NCBI RefSeq assembly: GCF_001632365.1
Contig: NW_024468521.1
Span: 124,001 to 188,000, forward strand
DNA from: Laetiporus sulphureus 93-53
Lineage: Eukaryota; Basidiomycota; Agaricomycetes; Polyporales; Laetiporaceae
Length of the DNA: 64,000 nucleotides
Direction: 5' to 3'
Every line of letters starts with the position of its first letter. Position 1 is the first letter of the stretch. Positions 33,485 through 44,564 of the stretch are shown here, one piece after another. The notes beneath the pieces are model-generated. The model was not told where the DNA came from. It saw only the letters and a list, made by a program, of their open reading frames with translations, and ran no database searches. The position numbers and the translations under genes were made by a program.

Positions 33485-36239
33485 GACTACTGCGGCAGGT
33501 GATAACGATGATTAGGCGCGCTCGTTGGTTGTGCGTTGTCTCGACGTCGACGGGCGGGGGGCGGACAGTAAGGCAGGGGACAGAGGGTCCAGCAGAGGCG
33601 AAGGAGAGGTACAAGCGAGAGCTGGGATAGAAGACCCGCGGGCGAGAGGGGCTGCTTTTAAACTGTGTCCCAAAAGGGTGTGAGAGGAGGGCTTGATTGC
33701 TTTTTGCCTTATTCGGCGGCGGTGAGGGATGGGTGTGTGCGTGTTTGGTCCAGAGGGCGACTCTCCTTCCTTATCAAGTAACTTTTGGTGGGTCCGCACT
33801 CTTCTCGGTGGGTCCTCGTCTGCTTCTGTAGGTCCACACAGCCTTATATGTGGCCTGTCGGAGAGTGCCTGTCGACGGTTGTGGGCGCGCACACTGGCGG
33901 AGGTGGGCGCATGCGAAGAGTTTAAAAGCTCGGAGGAGTCAGCCTTCTGCCCTTTGTCTGCTGGCTTGAGTAGTGTTTCAAGGGCCGCTGGGCCACAATT
34001 TTGGGTGTGGCCCTTCTACCACGTGATGGCCGTGGCACCCTGTCAAGTTGTGGCCATACTTGCCTGGGGAACACGCGGTGAAAGCTGCCAGTGGGTCTTC
34101 TTCTCGAGTTCGCTGGCCGCGACTGGCTATTCACGGTGTCTCATGATCAACTTGCGGCCGTCCAAATCATGAAGCTCTCAACTTTCTTTCGTTCGCGGAG
34201 TTTCAGCCGCGAAGGTTCAAACGTTCACCGGTCACCGGGCGGCCATAGGTAATCATGCACGAGTGTTCTGCGATAATCGGCCTGTTCCTGTCATTATGTG
34301 TGGCGAAGTCGACGTGGCCGCAAAGTTGCAGTGGCAAGACATGCGGTGGCCACAAATAATGGCCCCATCGATGTGGCAGTTGTATGGCCAGCCAAGTCAA
34401 ACGTGTGTTGCTTCTTTGTTCAGGCTAGCGTGGAGACTTTGCTTTCAAGATGAATCCATATCCGTGTTCTTCATCTACGCCATTGATAACACTCGCGATT
34501 CTCATTCAGGCGGGAGGTCGTGGATGCATCAAAGGATGCTCTTGTTCATCTTCACATATGGCTCCATCACATCATGTCCACCTCCAGCGGCGTTGGCCAT
34601 GAACGCATCCTCCCAACATGCGTTCTCCTTATGCCTCCAATTACCGATCGAGATCAATTACATGCCTTGGCCACGCTCATTAATCACCGCGTCCAGGATT
34701 TGAAAGGAAAGACGAGGGATCGGTGGCCTTGTTCTGTGCCGCATAGTCTCTTGTGTCGGCTCCACATCATCTGGGTTCTCTACTGGCAGGTAGACGCTGC
34801 AGCATCGTGCACTTTGTCTATTATGGGCCTTTGTACAGTCTTCGCAGCCCCGAAGAAACTCGTGTCTTCGTGAGGGTATACATCTGTTTCGTCTGGACTT
34901 GGAGATAAATGAGGTGGCTCATGAAGCTGTAAAGCTCAGAGGTGACGCGCTTGGATGATCTTCTTGCTCGAGTGGGCGGTTGTGGATGAGTAAACGCCCT
35001 ACAGCAACGTCTCGCTTACATGTATCACGTTCGCAGTAGACGTACCGAGTCATTATGCGCTCAAAAGCCGCTGGCAGCGAGAGTCGTACCATGTATTTGG
35101 ATAGGGGACACCGAGCGTCAACATCTGTTTCATCGGAAGCACCAATGGTTTCGATAACACGGGGGACATACAGCTGCTGCACAGCGCTGAAGCTTCCGAA
35201 ACTGCCATGGTTCGCGGTGAATTGAGGGAGAACGAAGACGAAATAGCCTGGGCGTCCCGCAGAGACCCGGCGCTACTCGACTGCCAAACGGTGCCAACAT
35301 CTGTGGCCGTGCAACTACTCACCTCCATCAAGAAGAAGATCGCGACCATGATGTTCATCCACTTCTACAAGCGCCGAAGCTCAGGGTGGCAGGAGAAGAG
35401 GAGCGGAAGGCAAGAAGCATTTCAAGAGAAGCGAGGATGGTAATGCAGGACCCAGCACCGCCGTTGCCTTGACATCCCATCATCGACGCTGATGACGACT
35501 GCGCATTCGAGCGTCCAGCTCCGCCGCGCTCCAGGGCAGATCGGCCATGTCGCGCAAGGTTTGATATTACGCTGATGCTGGGAGGTTTGATGGTGCGGGG
35601 TGAAACAGGATGGCTGTGATGCAGGGAGGCTCGCACGAGGTTCCAGGAAGTACTCGTGACGTCCTTGAACCGTCGGTGAGACTGACAGAAGGCACAGCAG
35701 CCTTCTCGTCTCGAACGACGACGCCAGTCGCCCAGGTACGCGCTCAACCACCGCCGTCGTCCAGATCGCGCCAACCACGCTACGCGCGCCGCTCCAGGCC
35801 AGAGAGGACATTCCCGACGACGTCGAGAGACAAGAGGGCGGGAGAAAACAAGCTGCTGGGAATGGGCATGCGGACCCGCAGCCGCGGCGGCGTCTGTTCC
35901 TTTGCTCCCTCCATCTGCCGGCAGTCAAGTCCGACTCCCGAGCGAACCGGGGAGCTGGGGGACGCTCGTCGACGCCGTTGTTGATCCTGCGTCTGCGCGT
36001 CCACCACGCCGTCCCTGCGGAGCCGCCCTCGCGCTCCTCTCATCAGCATGTCCATGCCCCGCCAGCACTAGCGCGCTCGCTTTTCCGTTCTCGTCTCCCT
36101 TGCTCTCTCTCTCGCGCTTCACGACTGACGACACTCCATCTCATCGAGTACACTTTCGCTCTGCACATCTTGACAAAGCTTCGTAACGATATCGACGTGC
36201 CGGTGCGCACTCCGAGCGTAGAGAACGCCGCGCAAGCCT
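33485..36239. other. Unresolved stretch between the two Clp1-like genes
   Basis: Contains the promoters of both flanking genes and many short frames. On the minus strand near 35310-35360 a 42 bp exon-like piece (KWMNIMVAIFFLME) lies between a TTGTAG acceptor and a GTGAGT donor. Other coding-looking pieces (DMADLPWSAAELDARMRS near 35480-35555; YVPRVIETIGASDETDVDA near 35105-35175) suggest a broken or intron-rich membrane-protein gene. I cannot assemble it. Confidence 0.3.
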
Positions 36240-37306
36240 ATGTACCACTCTCCGCGACGCAGGTCGCCCAAGCTCAAGTTGCGTCCCTTGGAGCCACCGC
36301 CATGGACCGGATCCTCCTCCGACGAACGCTCCTCCGTTGCACTCGCGAAGGTGAAGCCACACCGTCATACTGACCAGGAGTCCGACGCAGCAATCTCCTC
36401 AGCCTATCCCACTGTGATGAAACGGCCGTTTGATGATCCTCATGAGTGCGTAACGTGCGGACCAGGCCTCAGCCTGTGCCCACGCCCGACCACACGCTCA
36501 TTCGCACACTCCACTGACGCACCTTCCTCTTTCCCCGCCTCCCCTCCCGCAGTGCTCTCTGCCGCGCATTCAACGTCCTCAAGACCGTCGACGTGCCCAA
36601 GGTGATGACAGACGCGCTCCCGCCCACCCTCTCCATGCGCGTCCTCCCGCACCACCCGCACGCGCACGCGCTCACGCCCACGCACGTCCTGCTCGTCCTC
36701 GACTCGCACTACGCCTCGCTCCCCTCCACGCACGCGACCCTCCACCCGCCGCTCCCGCCCCCGCTCGCGCTCCCGATCAATGCGGACCTCTTCGCGCAGC
36801 GCTTCGCGAGCGACCTCCGCCCGCCCGGCGCGCCACCCGCTCCAGAGCCGTCCTGGGCCGACGCCGCCCACTCGCAGGAGCTCACGCTGCCCACCATCGC
36901 GCTCTGCGTGCCGCACCCGCCATCCGTCCCGCTCCTCCTGCTCTACGGCCTCGGGCTATTCGCAACTTTTGAGCCGTATCCTTCCTCCGACGGAACACAC
37001 GGAGTAAGCGCAAGCGCGACGACGAGCATGGGCACGCTAGCGGCATATCTTCTGCCCACGCACACGATCGAGGAGTTCCCGTCGGCGGCGGCTATGGCGG
37101 ACGTGCTCGCGATGGGCTGCAGCGACGCTGAGCTGCGCGCGCACGCGTTGTTCAATGGCGGGATGTGGGGGAACGTGCTCGCGCTTGCTCCGAGGGACGG
37201 GCGGATCGTGGAGGTGGTGCGGACCGCGTGGAACGTCACGGCGGAGGCGAGGAAGATGAGGGAGCGGTGGCGGCGCGGCGGGGGCGGGGGAGCAATCGCG
37301 CGGTAG
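36240..37306 (+). CDS. Clp1-like protein 2 (paralogue)
   Basis: Two exons, 36240-36445 and 36553-37306, joined by a 107 bp GTGCGT...CCGCAG intron, give 319 residues starting MYHSPRRRSPKLKL. The splice yields FDDPHDALCRAFNVLKTVDV in a continuous frame. The C-terminal half matches the gene at 32240 in word order: THVLLVLDSHYASLP against THVFAIHD, TLPTIALCVPHPPSVPLLLL against TVPVVPLCIPHSATFADLA, and GGMWGNVLALAPRDGRIVEV against LWRNVCALGLYDQGIW. The second exon is extremely GC-rich, which opens long shadow frames on the other strand. The start is the first in-frame ATG; the protein could begin further upstream. Family assignment by analogy with its paralogue. Confidence 0.6.
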
Positions 37307-38244
37307 GTTCAACCAGGGCGCGAGAGGGAAGGGAAGGGAGGAGGTAAAAGAAAGCGGGGAGGGAATGAGCAGGAGTTACGAACGAGAACACACGACGACG
37401 AAGATGATGACGAAGATCTCACGAATCACGAAAGTAACGTACGACGCACACAGCACACACGCAGCACGCAGCAGCCTAACCCACCCGCTGATCTATTAAT
37501 GCACTCCGCAATGTAATCGTGTCCGTTCGAACCGCTGTATACCCACCCAGTAGCTAGTAGCCGCATACCCATCCCGCTTTCGCCGCTCCGCTCCCGCTCC
37601 CGCACACCCACCCTCACCCTGAGTATCGAACATTGTGTCTGCTCTTCCTCCTTGCTTCGTGCTCTGCCTACATGTACACGTACTGTATCACCAGGCTAGC
37701 GCTAATCCTCTTCCTGAATGATAGAACTCGCCTGCGCGGTCGACATGCCAACGAAATTAGACATGTGGACGTATATCATATTCAGAGCGTCCTCTAGGAT
37801 GATCCGCCCGGTCATCCCCGTGGCGACATCCTCCTCGAAAAGGAGCGCAGATCCTAGCAGATCCTATGTCTCGGACATACACACGAAGGTCGAACGCACA
37901 GCCTGCATAACAAGGTTCTTCCACCCGAAAATCTAGTGGAAGTACACCGGAAATACAGTTCTATACAAGCCGCGAAGGTCATATACAATACATATCTACA
38001 TCCCCCGTTAACTCATTCTTCAGTAGTTACTCCGACAGTTGAAAGCAACAGATGATTCGGCTCATCGTCCATTGTACAACTTATATCTACAGCAGCTAGT
38101 CTACAGTCATATCACAGGCCGAAAAGGTCAGAGCTCAACAGCGCGCGTCAGTACGAGCGAACGTGAAGCAATTCATAAACGAGCACGATAGTGTCAAGAC
38201 ACAGAACGAACATCCCCACAAACCGAAAAGACCGCACAACAAGC
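37307..38244. other. Intergenic between converging genes
   Basis: 3' flanks of Clp1-like 2 and ATG27. There is a short run of GAC/GAT-type triplets near 37395-37420. No gene is seen. Confidence 0.5.
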
Positions 38245-39660
38245 TTAAGTGGCACTACCATAGTTGAAGAGCACAGGCCTCCGCGGTGCGGGCTTAAGCG
38301 GTATCTCCTCGTCCATCGCCACCGCCTGCCCGCCATTGATCATCACGTCCTCCTCTCCCGGGCCAATCGCAAAGTCCTCATGCGCCCACCGGACGAGCAC
38401 GCGCTCGCCGACGCGCGAGCGCATCAGCCGCGGGTGCGCCTTGACGTACGACGTGAGGAAGCGCCGAAGCCGCCGCGGCGGGAAGTATGCGAGATACACG
38501 ATCGCGCAGATCAGGGAGCTGTATGCAGTCGATTGGTCTCAGCGTCGTACGATGACCGCCTGGGGAGGGCGATAGAGAGAGACGTACGCAGAAGCGAACA
38601 TTGTCACGACGGAGCGGTGAGAGCGCCCTTCGAGCAAGTCTGGGTCGAGCAGCTTCTTCTCGCCGGGGATGTCGTCGTCTTCCGCGTCCTTTGGCGGTGC
38701 GTCGTCGTCCTCTGGCGGCGATGTAGGGTGCGTCGGTTCCTCCTTCGGAGGCGGTGCTGACGTCGCTTGGTCGCATGCGTGTTTCGTGCGCCATATGAAT
38801 GTGTGTGTGCCCCTCCAGTCCCATCCAGTAGTAGGCGACGAAGGCTATGTTCATACTTCTCAGCTGATTGCACATGCCAGTACGAGTACAGCTAAACAGT
38901 ACCTCCTCGGCGTTGTGGTCGCAGATGAACTGGAAATCGGCCTTCTGCTGCCGACGCATGTAGTACCCACCGTGAAGATTGATGTGCAAGACGTCTGCCA
39001 CAGCTTGATCAGAAACATCAAGCGCGATCGCGGATCGACACGTACCGTGCTTCGCCTCCGTCTCTGCAGGGACGAACTTCGCCGTGATGTTGAGCCCCGG
39101 CACGTACTCGTTTGTACCCGATCCGGCTTCATCGTCAGAGGACAGCTCGCCCGCAACAGGTACAACTTGCAACACACGCGGCTCCTCATCGTCATGCTTA
39201 GGTCGCGTGTTAGTGACTGCAGCAGCGATAAACGGGCAAACTCAATAATACGCAGCGAGACACTCACCCATCTTGCATATCCAGGTCCCATCCGGACACT
39301 GAACAACAGATCGATCGTCAATCAGGCTTGAATACGGCACAGCAGCATCGTCCAGCGGACCGAAGTGGTCCTGGACATCAGACGCACCTGTTCATCGCTG
39401 GCGATCTTCTTGCTCCTCTTGAGCGGCCCCTGGAACGAGATCCTGTACTCGTCCTTCGTGATGGTGGGCGGTGTCTGTCGCTCCCGGCTAACCGTCCAGC
39501 CTCCCTCATTGCCTTCAAACACCGGGCACATGTCAAAGTGCCTGTCGCCCAACGCGAACTTGCATTGTTTGGCCAGTATGCCCACAGGCTCTTCGACCGC
39601 CGCTGCCGCCGCCAGAGAGACAAGAAGAGATAGAGAGAACGCGATGGCGGTGCCGTGCAT
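38245..39660 (-). CDS. ATG27: Autophagy-related protein 27 (ATG27)
   Basis: Type I membrane protein that cycles between Golgi, endosomes and the pre-autophagosomal structure and supplies Atg9 vesicles (family knowledge). Six exons: 39660-39388, 39298-39268, 39216-39046, 38994-38903, 38844-38588 and 38518-38245, giving 365 residues. A signal peptide is evident (MHGTAIAFSLSLLVSLAAAA). The luminal domain has the family cysteines and words: QCKFALGDRHFDMCPVF, CPDGTWICKM, LNITAKFVPAETEAKHD, LHGGYYMRRQQKADFQFICD and WDWRGTHTFIWRTKHAC. A membrane segment (SLICAIVYLAYFP) follows an acidic Pro-rich stalk. The cytosolic tail ends VLFNYGSAT. A LINE insertion lies about 300 bp upstream of the start codon, within the likely promoter. 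Confidence 0.87.
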
Positions 39661-39940
39661 GGCGAATCGTCGAAATCTCCAGCAGGGACTCGAAGAAAGC
39701 CAGGGAGGAGTCTCAATAACTTAGTGCGAGCGCTGCGAGACCTTGATAAGGTGGAACTCGAAATAGGCGGTCACGATGCCAAATGGGGGACTTATGTCAG
39801 CCGGCTTCTCTAGCTTCCAACCCACCGTCGCTGAAACAGAGCACGAATATGTAATGGCATCCTCGGAAGGTGCGCTGTAACGCAGGAAAAGACGATCTCG
39901 AGGAGAAAGCGGGTTGCAAGGAAGAAAATGTCATTGCTTG

Positions 39941-39957
39941 GCATCGGCAAGCGGCCA
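39941..39957. repeat. Left target-site duplication of LINE insertion
   Basis: GCATCGGCAAGCGGCCA, repeated exactly at 42240-42256. Confidence 0.9.
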
Positions 39958-41465
39958 TGGATCTTGAACCGCAACCACCATCTGCGTCGGCAAGCGCCCG
40001 GGGGTCATCCCCTGCGCCCTCTGCATCTCTTGATGATTTTTCTGACCTGACCCCCTCTCTTACACTGGCGATACGCCAGGCTCTCCGACCTTGGTCGGCT
40101 CAGGGTCCCGCTGATTTACTCGCGGATCTCGACTCTGTCATTGACGCAGTTTTTGCGGTACAGAAGGCCACCCGACGAGTGTTGGTGCTGGCGGCTGGGC
40201 GCTGCAAGCACAAGCACCTTCCTCCTCTAATGTCCGAACGCCTCAAATCAGCCCTCAAACTTTTCAACCCGGCACCGGCCTCCCAAGCGGTGGTCGAGCC
40301 CCCGCCTCAGCCCGCCCCTCCGACCACCGGACCCACCCTCACGGCGGCTCTCCAGGACCTTCGCGCCGCCTTCGACGCCAGGCTTGATGCCTTGGAGACT
40401 CGAATGGTGACTGCGACCCCCCCGTCGCAGGCGATGGCCCCCCCTCCTCCCCAACATCAGGTACGTGGCACTCCGAAGAAGCGCTCGTACGCGGCTGCAG
40501 CCGCTAAACCTCGTCCGGCTCCTCCCGTGACGACTCCGAACCCGCCCGCTACCCCGAAGGCTCCTAAGCCCAAGCAGGTTGCAGAGCCCTTGCGGTACGT
40601 GGTTCGATTTACTGGCTCCATGCCGGTCCACTTGCTTCAGACTCCCCCTGCCCAACTGGTCAGTGATGTGAACGCAGCACTGGCTGCGATTCCAACTGCT
40701 GGAGGAATGGCTGCGCTTGCGGTCTATCTGAGCTCTTCTGGCAACATCGTCCTGGCCTTCCCTCCTGCCACCTCCTACCGCCGTGTTGACGAACATCTCC
40801 CGACCCTCCGTGCTGCCCTCAAGCTCGACCCGGATCACCATGTCTCCAGGGACGTCAAGTGGTCTCGGATTCTCATCGGCAATGTCAGCACCCGGGCAGC
40901 CCCTGGCGGCGCTGTCCACTCGACGTCGACCCTGTTGACTGAGCTCGTCAAGAATCCTGCACTTGTGCGCCTTCGCCTCACCCAACCTCCGCGATGGGCA
41001 CGTCGACCTGAGCAAATCGACGGTGCTCGCTCGTCCGTCGTCCTCAGATTCGAAGACCCGGATGGCTCCATCCTCACCGCCCTCCTTCAGACCCCCCTAT
41101 TCGCTTTCGGTACTCCCGTCACCACGTCGCGCTGGCGTGATAAGCCGCGCCTCCGACAGTGTACGAGGTGCTGGGGTTATGGCCACCTCGTTGCAGGATG
41201 CACGAAGCCGCCCCGGTGCCGTGTCTGTGCTGGCCGCCATCTTGAATCGGTGCACCGCGCTCGGTGCGCCATGTGCGCGAAGGAGAATCGCGCTGCCTCC
41301 GACCCCTGCGCTCATGCGCGCTGCGTGAACTGCCGTGGTCTCCACCACGCCGACTCCGACCAGTGCCCCAAACGCACCTCTTTCCGGAGCGCTGGCCCCG
41401 CTCGGACCTCTTCTCTCGAGCGCCCCATGCTGCCCGCTGCTGGCGACTCTGATGTTGCCATGTAG
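39957..41465 (+). CDS. LINE ORF1 (gag-like, zinc knuckles)
   Basis: 502 residues from the first ATG (MDLEPQPPSASASARG); the longer frame begins with GTG and is rejected. The N-terminal third is Ala/Pro-rich. A middle domain (RYVVRFTGSMPVHLLQTPPA to SRILIGNVSTRAAPGG) resembles the RNA-binding region of fungal non-LTR retrotransposon ORF1 proteins. The C-terminus has cysteine-histidine knuckles: CTRCWGYGHLVAGC (CX2CX4HX4C), CRVCAGRH and CVNCRGLHHADSDQC. Such proteins coat the retrotransposon RNA. The first base of the ATG belongs to the target-site duplication, so the element itself begins at the second base of the start codon. The frame is uninterrupted, pointing to a young insertion. Confidence 0.85.
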   Translation: MDLEPQPPSASASARGSSPAPSASLDDFSDLTPSLTLAIRQALRPWSAQGPADLLADLDSVIDAVFAVQKATRRVLVLAAGRCKHKHLPPLMSERLKSALKLFNPAPASQAVVEPPPQPAPPTTGPTLTAALQDLRAAFDARLDALETRMVTATPPSQAMAPPPPQHQVRGTPKKRSYAAAAAKPRPAPPVTTPNPPATPKAPKPKQVAEPLRYVVRFTGSMPVHLLQTPPAQLVSDVNAALAAIPTAGGMAALAVYLSSSGNIVLAFPPATSYRRVDEHLPTLRAALKLDPDHHVSRDVKWSRILIGNVSTRAAPGGAVHSTSTLLTELVKNPALVRLRLTQPPRWARRPEQIDGARSSVVLRFEDPDGSILTALLQTPLFAFGTPVTTSRWRDKPRLRQCTRCWGYGHLVAGCTKPPRCRVCAGRHLESVHRARCAMCAKENRAASDPCAHARCVNCRGLHHADSDQCPKRTSFRSAGPARTSSLERPMLPAAGDSDVAM

Positions 41466-42239
41466 GGGCGAGTGCGACTCCATTTCCACCACGTTCCTTT
41501 CTTTCTCATTTCTAGTGCCCCCCGTCCGCTCCCCTCCGTCACCACAAGGCATGCCCGCACTGAATACGGGGTCAACATGCCGGCGTAGCAACACTTAAAT
41601 GCAGGGGATCAGTTTTTATCCAGCCTGCTGCGTGGTAGGGTTCGCCGCGTGTCACCCATTCATTCTGTCGATTCCCTCTGTTCTTTCCCTCCGCCCCGAC
41701 ATCTCTTTGGCTGCCAACTCACTCCGCCCTTCGGCCCGCCGTCGTGCAATTCACTAACCCTGGTCCAGCCGGCTTCCCCTCAATGTTCAACTGGTCACCA
41801 TGCCCNNNNNNNNNNNNNNNNNNNNNNNNNNNNNNNNNNNNNNNNNNNNNNNNNNNNNNNNNNNNNNNNNNNNNNNNNNNNNNNNNNNNNNNNNNNNNNN
41901 NNNNNNNNNNNNNNNNNNNNNNNNNNNNNNNNNNNNNNNNNNNNNNNNNNNNNNNNNNNNNNNNNNNNNNNNNNNNNNNNNNNNNNNNNNNNNNNNNNNN
42001 NNNNNNNNNNNNNNNNNNNNNNNNNNNNNNNNNNNNNNNNNNNNNNNNNNNNNNNNNNNNNNNNNNNNNNNNNNNNNNNNNNNNNNNNNNNNNNNNNNNN
42101 NNNNNNNNNNNNNNNNNNNNNNNNNNNNNNNNNNNNNNNNNNNNNNNNNNNNNNNNNNNNNNNNNNNNNNNNNNNNNNNNNNNNNNNNNNNNNNNNNNNN
42201 NNNNNNNNNNNNNNNNNNNNNNNNNNNNNNNNNNNAAAA
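39958..42239 (+). mobile_element. Non-LTR retrotransposon (LINE) insertion, probably incomplete
   Basis: Bounded by a perfect 17 bp target-site duplication. It ends in AAAA immediately before the right copy, as expected for target-primed reverse transcription. It contains a full ORF1, about 340 bp of non-coding sequence, and then a gap of 430 N. No endonuclease or reverse transcriptase frame is visible. If the gap length is true, ORF2 is missing; if not, ORF2 may lie in the gap. Confidence 0.85.
41806..42235. other. Assembly gap (430 N)
   Basis: Unsequenced bases inside the LINE, just before its A-rich tail. Confidence 1.
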
Positions 42240-42256
42240 GCATCGGCAAGCGGCCA
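42240..42256. repeat. Right target-site duplication of LINE insertion
   Basis: Exact copy of 39941-39957. Confidence 0.9.
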
Positions 42257-44465
42257 CACGTGACACGGTAACGACCTTGGACTGAAACAAGTCGCAAGTC
42301 CATTCAAGTTCCAGCGAGCTCGGTGAGCGACTTCTTTGTGTCGCTGATGCTAGAACATCAAACGACTTCCGTTTGTCGGGAAAGCATTTGTCGCTCGGTG
42401 GGTAATGTGGAAGATATCGTGGTAGATCGATGGTAATTACGAGCTGCTGTTTCTCCAAGGTCGGTTTCCGCAACGCTGAACGAAGACACCTCTAGATGCC
42501 GTACCTACAAAGGGCTTTCATGGCAAACCCATGCTTCTTCTGCTAGGATTGAACCTCACACAACCGCATGTTGACACTCCGACGCCATTTCTTGTGCAGA
42601 GTAGCCGAAGTTCAGGATTAATCGAGTGTTCATCAACAGAAAGAAGTTATATGAATCATAGAGATGTGAGAGGGAGAAAGCGCGAAGGACGCCTCGTCAA
42701 ACGACTGGAGCCACTGCAAATATGGTAGCACGCTCAGACCTTGGGCACGAACCCTCTGTAGCGCGGGTTGACGCCACCAAACTGATCCACATGCGCTTGT
42801 AACGTTCACGACACGAATGGCCTATCCGTCAAAAAAAGTACGTCCTTGTTTTTCATCGACTTCACTCCGACTTTCGCCCACTACAAATTGTTGTTGTCAG
42901 AACACAACACCGAACATGCCGCCTCTGCGATGCGTAGCATGACCATCCCGCTTAAAGGGCTTTTCCTGGCCGACAGCTCAAGAAAATGGTCGCTTTGTCG
43001 ACTTACTGCCTGGATGGTGAGCACCGTGAATGGGCATCCTTGCATTCATAGCCTCTCAAATCGCGGATGTCGCACGGAAGCAGTGTGTCATATACGCTAC
43101 TAGTCACCGCCAAGGCAGAGCATGCAGGATAGGTGAGATCAGATAGAGACTCGTGAACATGAACGCAACGAGATAACCCCAAAGGATCAATTAACGAGCG
43201 AAGCAGATCAGAAGAACTGTGCCATCGACACGAGCACAACACGCACTACGAGAAAATGCAGCAGCATAGCATATCTCTCCTCGTCTGAACGCCGTAAGTG
43301 GCCAATTCCCGCTGCAACAGCCTGATACCATGAACATCCGTGAGCGAAATGCACGAGTGCCTGGTTTCACAACTTCGCCTCCCGCTGCAACAGCTCGGCC
43401 AGTTCGGTACGGGTTCCATGCACGTGGATAGGTATGTTTCTGCCGTCAATGCACCCGCGACCTAGTACTCTTCTGCGAATACCGCGGGAGGGACATTGAG
43501 GCAGAATCGACGGCTTGTTTGGTCTTTGTGCCTAGGGAGTGTTATCGTATGACCGAGGCCACTGCAGATGGAAATGCTGGGTGCAAGGTCGCTGCAATTG
43601 ACAGGTCAGGTGAGCTCGACATTTTTTACAGACCCTTGAAGTGCTTACTCTGCGATGGACTTTACAGCTCTAACGTGCTCTTAGTGTCCTTACGCGCCGC
43701 GGGCGCTCATAGCAGGTTCTCCTGGCTCAGGCAGCTGCGCTAGGTACAGAATGCACGCGCGTTCGTAACATGAATGATTCGACATGTTGCCACGTCCTGT
43801 CTTCTCCATTGCAGACGATTCGTCGTCATACAGTCGCTCGTTGTCAGTTCAGCCTTGCTCTGACCGTGATTTACCAAGAGGCTCCCTGACCAGCAGCTCG
43901 AGGAATCGGCCACTTTATTGACTAGCACTGCCTGGACTCTCAGCGTGTGAGATAGCTGTCCTTGTCTGCAGATGCTTCTGGTGTTGGGCGCCCGAACGGC
44001 CAGGCGTTTGCCAAATGCATCTTGCGTACCCACGTGGGTGCGTCCCGCGAAGATTGTGGTCCTGCTATGCGAGTAGCATACAGGTAGTGTGGCCTCAGCG
44101 GCAATGACGGGCAGGCAACCTCATGACCGGACTCGTGGTGTTCGTGACAGTGCAGCGATGCGTTCCAATTGATGAAGCATCGGTAAGGTTTACGGTATGT
44201 GAGCTGATCCGACATCATGTTCTGGCCTTCTAGGCGGGCGCTGCATGTGGGAGATAACATGAACTTTCCGGATGTGTATGCTGCTGCAAGGCACGTTGAA
44301 CGCTAAAACTGCATGCTGTGATGCGCGTGAGCCCTAAGGATGCACTGAAAAGGATGCACATACCGTCTCGGAGAAAATGGGATGACTGCGCTGTGCTTGC
44401 CGCGCCTCGTGGTTTGTCGCGTTGCATACAGGTATGTGTGCGGTGTATGAAATCCTAGAAGACAC
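42257..44465. repeat. Upstream flank of family II F-box array
   Basis: No intact gene is seen. Segment 42390-42500 resembles 63390-63510 at the far end of the array. Segments around 42980-43130 and 43890-44160 resemble each other and 53600-53960 (shared words such as GTCGCTTTGT, TGCCTGGA and CGGCAGGCAACCTCATGACC-like sequence). The array's unit boundaries therefore extend into this flank. Confidence 0.5.
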
Positions 44466-44502
44466 GGAAGCACGTTGCCATGCGATAAGATAGATACATA
44501 TA
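44466..44502 (+). promoter_or_regulatory. Conserved promoter of F-box family II copy 1
   Basis: GGAAGCACGTTGC followed by ATACATATA, 63 bp before the ATG. The same two words at the same spacing precede the other two copies (54355 and 59319). The first resembles an E-box-like activator site and the second a TATA element. Confidence 0.6.
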
Positions 44503-44564
44503 CCTCGAAAGCTGGCCTGGAAACTCATATCTGCAACCATCTGCCACCAGTCCACACTAACACT

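Noticed and set aside
32431..33614. Overlapping frames on both strands of the Clp1-like 1 gene
   Set aside because: GC-rich shadow frames without domain evidence.
36440..36916. 158-residue minus-strand frame rich in Arg, Glu and Gly
   Set aside because: Shadow of the very GC-rich second exon of the Clp1-like 2 gene; composition is that of a reversed GC-rich frame and no start context or splice support is seen.
37490..37550. tRNA-like GGTTCGAAC sequence (minus strand)
   Set aside because: The bases around it do not form a T-arm stem and no other cloverleaf arms are present.
40248..41015. 255-residue minus-strand frame
   Set aside because: Antisense to the LINE ORF1, which has clear zinc knuckles; the antisense frame has no recognisable domain.
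41649..42473. Several long frames through the 430 N gap
   Set aside because: Their length is produced by undetermined bases.
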